Positions 54,868 through 62,292 of a stretch of DNA of 64,000 nucleotides are shown here, piece by piece (position 1 is the stretch's first letter; each line of letters opens with the position of its first letter). Made by a program: the position numbers and the translations under genes. Under the pieces are notes generated by a model. The model ran no database searches. It was not told the DNA's origin and worked only from the letters and a program-made list of their open reading frames with translations. Origin of the DNA: Acaryochloris sp. CCMEE 5410 (GTDB taxonomy: Bacteria; Cyanobacteriota; Cyanobacteriia; Thermosynechococcales; Thermosynechococcaceae); contig NZ_AFEJ02000002.1 in the NCBI RefSeq assembly GCF_000238775.2, positions 1,178,001-1,242,000 on the forward strand, written 5' to 3'.

Positions 54868-56958
54868 ATGACACATTCTTCTACTCCTTTAGACATCGAT
54901 AGGGCTGGTCAGGATGATCTTTCTGGCAATCAAGATTCATCACCATCGGCTGTCTCTATCCCTCCCATGCAGGACTTAGACGCTGCAGAGCCTACAGCTG
55001 ACCCGTGGAATACGCAAACAGAGACTACCGTTGATGAGGGTGTGGAAGAGGTCACCAGTGGGGTAACGGCTCAAAGTTCACAGTCCGAACATTCAACTTC
55101 AACAACGTCAACCCAATCTTCTAGCTGGGCTGTATCCCCCGGCCCTGAGAAGAATAAAGAGGTTCCGTTTAAAGCTAAAGCCATGTCTCTGGCCTTGGCT
55201 GTCAGTATGTTGCCCGTTCTTGCAGTCGGAACCGTCACCTACTTTAGTGGGCAATTAGTTCAGCAACAAATGACTCAGGAGCGGCAAGCTGGCAATCCAG
55301 ATCTCCAGGCAACCGAACGCTCTATTCAGCAGCAACTCCCTTCCCTATTAATAGGAACGGGCATTACAGCTATTCTTGCCGGTGCGATCGCAGCTTGGTT
55401 AGCCCATCGAGCTACGACTCCCATACTGAAAGCAGTTCAAGTCTCTGATGAAATGCTCCAGCAAATTCGGCCGGGTATGGTGAAACCAGAGACAGCTGAG
55501 ACAGATATTTTAAGCCAGCTAGAACATAATATTCGCAGTATCGAAGGTTATATCCCGGCCTTACTGGCCCAGCAAGATTCAGAAATTGAGCAGTTACAGA
55601 TGCTCAAGTACATCACCAACAAAATTCGCGCCTCTCTCAATGAAGATGATGTTCTCAACACCACCGTGGAAGAAGCTCGCAAAATCATCAAGGCCGATCG
55701 GGTCATCGTCTATGGATTTGATGAAGATTGGTATGGCACGGTGATTGCTGAATCCGTTATCCCAGGCATTGCTAAAGCATTATGGGCAGAAATTAAAGAC
55801 CCCTGTTTTGCCGAAAACTATGTGGAGAAGTATCGCGCAGGGCGGATTCAAGCCATTAATAACGTCCACGAGGCAGGTTTAACGAAATGCCATCTGGCTC
55901 AACTAGAACCCTTTCAAGTCAAAGCCAACTTAGTAGTGCCAATTCTGCGAGAGGAGAAGTTATTTGGTTTATTGATTGCCCATCAATGTACCCAACCCCG
56001 AGTATGGCAAGAGTCAGAAATCAACTTCTTTGCTCAAGTCGCCTCCCAAGTTGGGTTCGCCCTTGACCATGCCCGACTTCTCGTTCAAGTCGATCAAGCC
56101 AATAACAACGCGATGGCCCACACTCAGCAGGCAGCTCAAGACTATGAAATGCTACAGCAGAGAATTTCACAGCTTTCCTTAGAAAGCAATAGCGTGGTGG
56201 AATTATTTGGCACAGATGCCAACATGGCGATCACTAATACCCAAGATCAGATGCATGAGATTGCTGAAGCGGCTGATCAAATTCACGTCATCCTCAATGA
56301 GATTACCCAAACCCAGGAACAAGTGCAGATTGCCACACAAGAAAGTCAAACTGGGATGACCCATACCGTGGACCATTTACAGTCTCTATCCAAATTGGTA
56401 GAAACCGTTGACCAGTCGGTCCATCCCTTACAGCAACCCACCCAACAACTAGGTGAGCTGATCGATTTAATGGGGCATGTGGTGTCTCAAGTCCAGCTGC
56501 AGGCAATGAATGCAGCCCTAGAAGCGGCTCGATCGGGTGCTGCAGGTCAATCTTTTGCTGAGATCGCCGAAAAGGTCCATGGCTTATCTCGGCAATTAGA
56601 TGCAACCCTGACGGATATCAAACCCTTAGTCAGCCATATTCAAACCACCACTCAATCTGTGGGTCAGGAGATGGCTAGTGGGAAAAACGCGATTGCGGTA
56701 GACACCCAAACCTTAGGCAGCACCCAAATCAAGTTGGCTGAATTAAATAGCTTAAATCAACGGGTCTTAGATCTCGTGCAGCAAATTGCTGAAGTCACTA
56801 CAAATCAAGTGGAATTATCGGTGTTAGGTCACAAAACATTGGATCATCTTGCCAACACTACCCTCAGTGCAACAACGCAATCTTCCCAAATTGCAGAAGC
56901 GGTTCATCAGCTCATGGCTACGGTCAATAACGACCTCAACTCGGAAGATTCCTTTTAG
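54868..56958 (+). CDS. PixJ-like methyl-accepting protein with DXCF cyanobacteriochrome GAF domain
   Basis: The 696-residue protein has a Ser/Thr/Gln-rich start, two membrane helices (about 105-128 and 155-180), HAMP-like segment, GAF domain (about 245-415) and MCP signalling domain (430 to end; conserved tip QLQAMNAALEAARSGAAGQSFAEIAEKV). The GAF has Cys313 in DPCF and Cys341 in KCHLAQLE, 28 residues apart, exactly the DXCF-to-canonical-Cys spacing of TePixJ as I remember it (Cys494/Cys522). Both cysteines bind bilin in DXCF photoreceptors, which usually switch blue/green. It would direct phototaxis through type IV pili. ATG at 54868 is chosen over GTG just before. Confidence 0.9.
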   Translation: MTHSSTPLDIDRAGQDDLSGNQDSSPSAVSIPPMQDLDAAEPTADPWNTQTETTVDEGVEEVTSGVTAQSSQSEHSTSTTSTQSSSWAVSPGPEKNKEVPFKAKAMSLALAVSMLPVLAVGTVTYFSGQLVQQQMTQERQAGNPDLQATERSIQQQLPSLLIGTGITAILAGAIAAWLAHRATTPILKAVQVSDEMLQQIRPGMVKPETAETDILSQLEHNIRSIEGYIPALLAQQDSEIEQLQMLKYITNKIRASLNEDDVLNTTVEEARKIIKADRVIVYGFDEDWYGTVIAESVIPGIAKALWAEIKDPCFAENYVEKYRAGRIQAINNVHEAGLTKCHLAQLEPFQVKANLVVPILREEKLFGLLIAHQCTQPRVWQESEINFFAQVASQVGFALDHARLLVQVDQANNNAMAHTQQAAQDYEMLQQRISQLSLESNSVVELFGTDANMAITNTQDQMHEIAEAADQIHVILNEITQTQEQVQIATQESQTGMTHTVDHLQSLSKLVETVDQSVHPLQQPTQQLGELIDLMGHVVSQVQLQAMNAALEAARSGAAGQSFAEIAEKVHGLSRQLDATLTDIKPLVSHIQTTTQSVGQEMASGKNAIAVDTQTLGSTQIKLAELNSLNQRVLDLVQQIAEVTTNQVELSVLGHKTLDHLANTTLSATTQSSQIAEAVHQLMATVNNDLNSEDSF

Positions 56959-57085
56959 GCCTAGTTCATGACTCTGATAACGTTCCATCCTTTGCTTTGT
57001 CTTGTCTTCAGTCCCATCTTATTTGTGTTGGGACTCTCCCCTCTAATCTGCCAATCAGTTCATGACCTATACAAGGAAGCCAGAC

Positions 57086-58906
57086 ATGGCTAATGAGACG
57101 CCGCTGCGCGATCCTGCTTATCAACTGTTTTTTCAAGAAGCATTAGAACTTTTACTGCAGATTGATACGACCTTACAAGAGGTGCTGCAAATTCCGAGTA
57201 AAACATCCATCGATTTTTTACTGGAGATGGCGCAAATCCTATATGAGGGAGCCCAATCCCTCAATCTCACTCAGTTAGCCCATCAGGTCCAAATCTTTTC
57301 GAGCTTAATGCTGAACTTACAGCAAGATCCCTTAGGAACGACTCCAGAGGATGCATATCAGTTGAGGCAAGCTTTTAAAGAGATGCAAACCGCTTTAGAG
57401 GCTTATATCTCTGGTCCACCTGTCTTAGATATGTCTTCAAACCTCGATGTTTCTTCAGAACGAGAGTCTTCTTCCCATGGGTCCATTGCTTTAGACGTCG
57501 CAGAAGATGAGTTAGCCACCAATGGTAATTTAATGCTGCCCGCAGGGGGGAGTGATGTTACCTCTTTAATCTTGATCTCTGATGTCGCGGAAATTTTGGA
57601 TCAGCTGCAGCAGGTCTTGGTTAATCCCCAGGTATTTGACCTGGCAGCCGAGTTAAAAGCCTTGACAGAAGCATTATTGGGTTGGGGAGAAGTCTTAGAG
57701 CTCAATGAACTGACCACGATTGCTCAATCGACCTTAGACATGTTGGATAGCAATCCCCAATCTGCGATTTCGATTGGCCAATTATCTTTGGCTGGCTTTC
57801 GAGCCGCCCATAAAACGGCTTTACAAGCATTGCAGGCTGACTCAGGTTCGCAAAATGCTGACCATCACCCACAAAGCTCGAAGAAGCTGGATCTTCCATC
57901 GAGTCCCACGGCCATGTCTCCCATGGCTGCCGAAATTCCCACTGCTGAGTCATTATCAGCGTCAGATGAGGTGATTTTAAATGCCACTCAGTTATTTGTC
58001 TGGCAGCAAGAAAGGCTGCTCTTTACGATTCCGTCAGAGGCGGTGGCAGAAATCCTCATTCCCAGAGCTGAACAGTTAATGGGCAATGAGCATCAGCGTT
58101 GTTTAAGTTGGCAGCAGCAGTTTATCCCGATTCATCCATTGGGGCATCTGCTCAATCGAGGGGAGTCTCATTGGCCCCGACTCACTGCTGCGGTCTTGCC
58201 TGGACGTGGAGCAAATAGTGCGACGGTATTTGGCAGTTCTCCCTTGATCATTATTCATCAAGGGGGCCAAACCCTGGCCTTAGAAGTTGAAATCACCCGC
58301 TTAGTGACGGAGTCAGAGCTGGTTCTGCAAATTCCGGAAGGACAGATCCATTGTCCTTATTTTTCTGGCGAGACGGCCTTGGAGTCGGAGCAGTACGGAG
58401 TGGTTGATATTGCCGCCCTGCTCAATGAAATGTTGCATTTAAGTCCCCTGCCAATGCCCAAGGCAGTAAGGCTATCGAGTCCAGCAGTATCTGTCAGTCT
58501 AAAGCCCAAACGCCCTCCCAAAATTTCGAAGAAAACGCGATCGCAAACCACAATACTCGTAGTTGACGATTCCAAAATGGTGCGCATGATGGTTAGCACG
58601 GCGCTGCAATCAGCCGGCTACGACGTCCTTGAGGCGGCTGATGGTCAATTGGCCATCGAACAGGTAGAGCGGGCAGATATTCAGCTGATTATTTGTGACG
58701 TAGAAATGCCCAATATGAATGGGTTTGAGTTTCTAGAATATCGGTGCCGTCAGCCAGCCATAATGAACCTGCCAGTGGTGATGCTAAGCACTTGCAATAG
58801 TGACCAGCACCGGCAATTAGCGACGACCTTGGGCGCTAATGCTTATCTGACAAAACCTTACGATGAATCCAATCTCTTAGCCACCTTACAAGCACTGGTA
58901 GGCTAG
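57086..58906 (+). CDS. CheA/PixL-like protein with CheW and receiver domains but no kinase domain
   Basis: The 606-residue protein has two Hpt-like helical sections at the N-terminus, a linker, a CheW-like domain (about 310-460) and a receiver domain (ILVVDDSKMVR, LIICDVEMPNMNGFEF, LTKPYDE). The first Hpt-like helix reads MAQILYEGAQSLNL, with Gln where His would be phosphorylated. No HATPase motifs (N-box, G1, G2) are present. It therefore acts as an adaptor or sink, like CheV, and not a kinase. ATG at 57086 with AAGGA fits better than 57062. It is probably co-transcribed with the PixJ-like receptor. Confidence 0.88.
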   Translation: MANETPLRDPAYQLFFQEALELLLQIDTTLQEVLQIPSKTSIDFLLEMAQILYEGAQSLNLTQLAHQVQIFSSLMLNLQQDPLGTTPEDAYQLRQAFKEMQTALEAYISGPPVLDMSSNLDVSSERESSSHGSIALDVAEDELATNGNLMLPAGGSDVTSLILISDVAEILDQLQQVLVNPQVFDLAAELKALTEALLGWGEVLELNELTTIAQSTLDMLDSNPQSAISIGQLSLAGFRAAHKTALQALQADSGSQNADHHPQSSKKLDLPSSPTAMSPMAAEIPTAESLSASDEVILNATQLFVWQQERLLFTIPSEAVAEILIPRAEQLMGNEHQRCLSWQQQFIPIHPLGHLLNRGESHWPRLTAAVLPGRGANSATVFGSSPLIIIHQGGQTLALEVEITRLVTESELVLQIPEGQIHCPYFSGETALESEQYGVVDIAALLNEMLHLSPLPMPKAVRLSSPAVSVSLKPKRPPKISKKTRSQTTILVVDDSKMVRMMVSTALQSAGYDVLEAADGQLAIEQVERADIQLIICDVEMPNMNGFEFLEYRCRQPAIMNLPVVMLSTCNSDQHRQLATTLGANAYLTKPYDESNLLATLQALVG

Positions 58907-58966
58907 CAGCATTCACCATTCTCTTCGGGAAATTGTTTGGCGTTCAGGAATAGATTGGGCGAAACG

Positions 58967-59188
58967 CTAGACAGACTCTATTTCATGCTCGCCCAAATGA
59001 ATGCGGAGCTTCTTGCTGAACTTAACGAGATAGGGATAGTTGGCGCTCACTTCTCGCCCTTGCCAGTCCTTAATGACTTGAATCAGCTCACCTTCAGTCC
59101 CCTTAATATCGAAAGGGTTATTTCGATGTTCAGGATGATGGTAAATAATGACTGATTCTTTGACGCGGACTTGATCGCCTATTTGCAT
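58967..59188 (-). CDS. ftrV: ferredoxin-thioredoxin reductase variable chain
   Basis: The 73-residue protein starts MQIGDQVRVKESVIIYHHPEHRN and continues with GTEGELIQVIKDWQGREVSANYPYLVKF, the SH3-like fold of FtrV. It stabilises the catalytic FtrC chain, which reduces thioredoxins with electrons from ferredoxin. It converges on the CheA-like gene 61 bp away. The opposite strand is also open but has no protein-like content. Confidence 0.93.
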   Translation of the reverse strand: MQIGDQVRVKESVIIYHHPEHRNNPFDIKGTEGELIQVIKDWQGREVSANYPYLVKFSKKLRIHLGEHEIESV

Positions 59189-59488
59189 AACTTAGCCGAT
59201 TACTCTAAACAGGGGCATCAACTGCTTGCAAATCTCTAGAGAGAGTGCAGAACAATCTCTATTAATCTTTGCACAAGATGGACCGTTGCTGATGGGGCAA
59301 TCATAGGATCTTACGGTTAGTGCAAGGCTACAAAACCAGCCAAAGCAAGCCCCAATCAACTGATGAGAGCTTAGAGGGATGTAACAGAAAATACGATTAT
59401 TTTTTGCAAAATGAAGGTGGGTCAGCCTAACTTGTAGGGGCAACCCCAGAAACCGCTCCCCTATCGTCATTGCGCCAAAAGGTATCTC
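59189..59488. other. intergenic region between ftrV and moeA
   Basis: This divergent promoter region has no supported gene. A leftward frame of 92 codons is open but its sequence has no family features and reads as spurious. Confidence 0.4.
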
Positions 59489-60736
59489 ATGCTCTCAGTT
59501 GACCAAGCAGAGTCTCTTATCCTCAAAACGGCTCAATCCCTTACAGATCAAGAAATCACTACTCTCCTCAACGCGCAACAGCGCATTCTGGCCACTGATA
59601 TTTCCAGTACATTGGATTTTCCCTATTGGGATAATTCGGCGATGGATGGGTATGCTGTTCGCTATGCAGATGTCCAAGCTTGTGGGCCTGATACTCCAGC
59701 TATCCTCGATGTGGTGACGGAAATACCCGCCGGGACGTGTCCCAATCTCTCCCTAGCCCCTGGACAGGCGGCCCGAATCTTTACGGGAGCCATGGTGCCC
59801 CAGGGGGCAGATACGGTGGTGATGCAGGAGAATACCCTTCGGCAAGGTGACCAGGTTCATATCCTTCAATGCCCTCAACCCCAAGCCTTTGTCAGAAAGC
59901 GAGGTGCCTATTACCAAGCAGGAGTGCCGATTTTAAAGCAAGGCATGACTTTAACGCCCCCAGATATCGCCATTTTGGCAACGGTTCAGTGCACAGAAAT
60001 TCCTGTTTATCGTCGGCCCGTGGTTGCGATTTTATCGACGGGTAATGAGCTGGTTGCGCCGGATCAGCCATTGCAGGCCGGACAAATTGTTGACTCCAAT
60101 CGTTATGCTTTGGCGGCTTTAGTACAGGCAACGGGAGCCGAAGTTCAGCTGATCGATTTGGTGGGGGACACAGTGGAGGATTTGAAAGCTGCGATCGCAT
60201 CTACAATTCCCCAGGCCGATGTGGTGATTTCCTCTGGGGGAGTCTCTGTAGGAGATTACGATTATGTGGATCAAGTGTTAGCGGAGTTAAACGCTGATAT
60301 CCATATTCGGTCAGTAGCGGTTAAGCCTGGTAAGCCCTTAACCTTTGCCACTTTTCCCACTGCAGATGGAAGCCAGCCTGTTCTCTATTTTGGTCTACCA
60401 GGGAATCCAGTTTCCGCGTTGGTCAGTTTTTGGCGATTTGTTCAGCCAGCCCTCCGTAAAGTGTCTGGCCAGTCAGGCAGTTGGCGACCTCGTTTTGTAG
60501 AAGCAAGAACCTTACACCCTTTACCTGCGGGAGGACGGAGAGAGATTTATCTCTGGGGGCAGTTGAGCCTGGACGACGGCCAATATGAATTTACCCTCGC
60601 TGGTGGCAGCCATAGCTCTGGAAATTTGATGAATCTATCCCAAACCAACGGTTTAGTCGTTATTCCTGTTGATCATCCAGCGGTGGAGGCTGGAGAGTCG
60701 GTATCGGTGATGCAGGTGGGGGAAGCCACCACCTAA
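59489..60736 (+). CDS. moeA: molybdopterin molybdenumtransferase
   Basis: The 415-residue protein inserts molybdate into adenylylated molybdopterin. It shows DFPYWDNSAMDGYAVRY, GEAARIFTGAMVPQGADTVVMQE-type segment (QAARIFTGAMVP), the ILSTGNELV and ISSGGVSVGDYD substrate loops, and FGLPGNPVSALVSFWRFV. The length and domain order are standard for MoeA. The adjacent genes do not suggest a moa operon. Confidence 0.96.
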   Translation: MLSVDQAESLILKTAQSLTDQEITTLLNAQQRILATDISSTLDFPYWDNSAMDGYAVRYADVQACGPDTPAILDVVTEIPAGTCPNLSLAPGQAARIFTGAMVPQGADTVVMQENTLRQGDQVHILQCPQPQAFVRKRGAYYQAGVPILKQGMTLTPPDIAILATVQCTEIPVYRRPVVAILSTGNELVAPDQPLQAGQIVDSNRYALAALVQATGAEVQLIDLVGDTVEDLKAAIASTIPQADVVISSGGVSVGDYDYVDQVLAELNADIHIRSVAVKPGKPLTFATFPTADGSQPVLYFGLPGNPVSALVSFWRFVQPALRKVSGQSGSWRPRFVEARTLHPLPAGGRREIYLWGQLSLDDGQYEFTLAGGSHSSGNLMNLSQTNGLVVIPVDHPAVEAGESVSVMQVGEATT

Positions 60737-60912
60737 GCTATTCCAGCAAGCTCGATCACACGAGAAATTACCCTTGATTCATGCCAAATCAAAGACAACC
60801 ATTGGCATTCTGGGGTCCTCAGTCTAAACTGTTGCCAAGCTGGCGCTATGTCTTGAGCAATGGGGGAGGTAGCCAGCGACGTTCGTACAAACTGTTTGCA
60901 GGAGTGATGGGC

Positions 60913-62241
60913 ATGGCCACTGCCATCAAAATTAAACCCAAAGACCGGGATGCCGTGATTCAGGCCCTGCAAGCGGGCGTGGTTCCCCGCAAAGGACAAC
61001 ATTTAATCCAAGTCGGACGGGCTGAAGAGATTAAAGCCATTCTGCGAGATGTCGAACGCATTGCCGAAGGAGGGGCCGCCATCCGTTTCATTATTGGTGA
61101 GTACGGCTCAGGCAAAACCTTTTTCATCAATTTGACCCGCACCATTGCCTTAGAAAAAAAGCTGGTGACAGCCCATGCGGACCTAACGCCAGATCGACGT
61201 TTGCATGCCTCTAGTGGTCAAGCTCAGTCTTTATATTCGGAGCTAATGGCCAATCTGTCTACCCGCACCAAACCAGATGGCGGAGCCTTGCCCAGCGTGG
61301 TCGAACGCTTTGTGACATCGGCGATGACAGAGGGGCGCGATCGCAAAGTCAATCCCGAAGACATTATCCGAGAGCGATTAGCCCATCTCTCCGAATTCGT
61401 GGGTGGGTACGACTTTGCCGAAGTGATTGCCGCCTACTGGCGCGGCCATGATAGTGGGGATGATGCCCTTAAAGCCAATGCAGTCCGCTGGCTCCGGGGA
61501 GAATTTTCGACCAAGACCGAAGCTCGATCGGCCTTAGGGGTCAGAACCATCGTCGATGACACCAACGTCTACGATCAGCTCAAGCTCTTTGCCCAACTCG
61601 TGAAGCTAGCAGGGTACGACGGCTTTATGATTTGCTTGGATGAGCTGGTAAATCTCTACAAGCTCTCGAACACCCAGGCCCGCAAAAGTAACTATGAACA
61701 AATTCTGCGCATTCTCAATGATTGTCTGCAGGGCACTGCCGGTCATTTAGGATTTATGTTTGGTGGTACCCCTGATTTCTTGATGGATACACGCCGCGGA
61801 CTGTACAGCTATCCTGCCCTGCAGACGAGATTGGCCGAGAATAGTTTTGCGGGGAATGGTCTTGTGGATTACAGTGGACCCGTTTTACGGTTAGCAAACC
61901 TGAGTCCCGAAGACCTATACGTGCTGCTGGGCAAAATTCGCCTGGTCTTTGCCGAAGGCAATATGAAGAAGTCTCGCCTTCCAGATCAGGGCATCCAGGC
62001 ATTTATGGCCCATTGCTCGGACTATATTGGTGAAGCGTACTTCCGCACCCCTCGCAATACCATTAAGGCTTTTGTCGATTTGTTAGCGGTGCTAGAGCAA
62101 AATACCCAAGTCTCTTGGAAAGATCTAATCACTAAGGTCAATATTGGTACCGATGCCAATGGCGGAGCCAGCCCCAAAACCGCCTCTAAAAATGGAAAAA
62201 GAAGCCAAGCTAATGATGATTTAGCTTCTTTCAAGTTGTAA
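60913..62241 (+). CDS. BrxD/DUF2791-like ATP-binding protein, standalone
   Basis: The 443-residue protein starts MATAIKIKPKDRDAVIQALQAGVVPRKGQHLIQVGR and has a P-loop GEYGSGKTFFINL, a Walker-B-like MICLDELVNLYKL, FMFGGTPDFLMD and an C-terminal Lys-rich tail. This is the DUF2791 family, related to BREX BrxD and also linked with TerB-type stress genes. ATG at 60913, with GGAG nine bases before, is preferred over a 44-residue upstream extension. Neither BREX genes nor TerB genes are beside it within the window, so its role here is open. Confidence 0.85.
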   Translation: MATAIKIKPKDRDAVIQALQAGVVPRKGQHLIQVGRAEEIKAILRDVERIAEGGAAIRFIIGEYGSGKTFFINLTRTIALEKKLVTAHADLTPDRRLHASSGQAQSLYSELMANLSTRTKPDGGALPSVVERFVTSAMTEGRDRKVNPEDIIRERLAHLSEFVGGYDFAEVIAAYWRGHDSGDDALKANAVRWLRGEFSTKTEARSALGVRTIVDDTNVYDQLKLFAQLVKLAGYDGFMICLDELVNLYKLSNTQARKSNYEQILRILNDCLQGTAGHLGFMFGGTPDFLMDTRRGLYSYPALQTRLAENSFAGNGLVDYSGPVLRLANLSPEDLYVLLGKIRLVFAEGNMKKSRLPDQGIQAFMAHCSDYIGEAYFRTPRNTIKAFVDLLAVLEQNTQVSWKDLITKVNIGTDANGGASPKTASKNGKRSQANDDLASFKL

Positions 62242-62292
62242 AAGCTATAGCTCGCCTACTTTATCCATGGCAAGACTTGTGTTCCGCTAATG

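Noticed and set aside
59192-59470. Leftward 92-codon frame between ftrV and moeA
   Set aside because: It has no motif, no ribosome-binding site and lies in a divergent promoter region.
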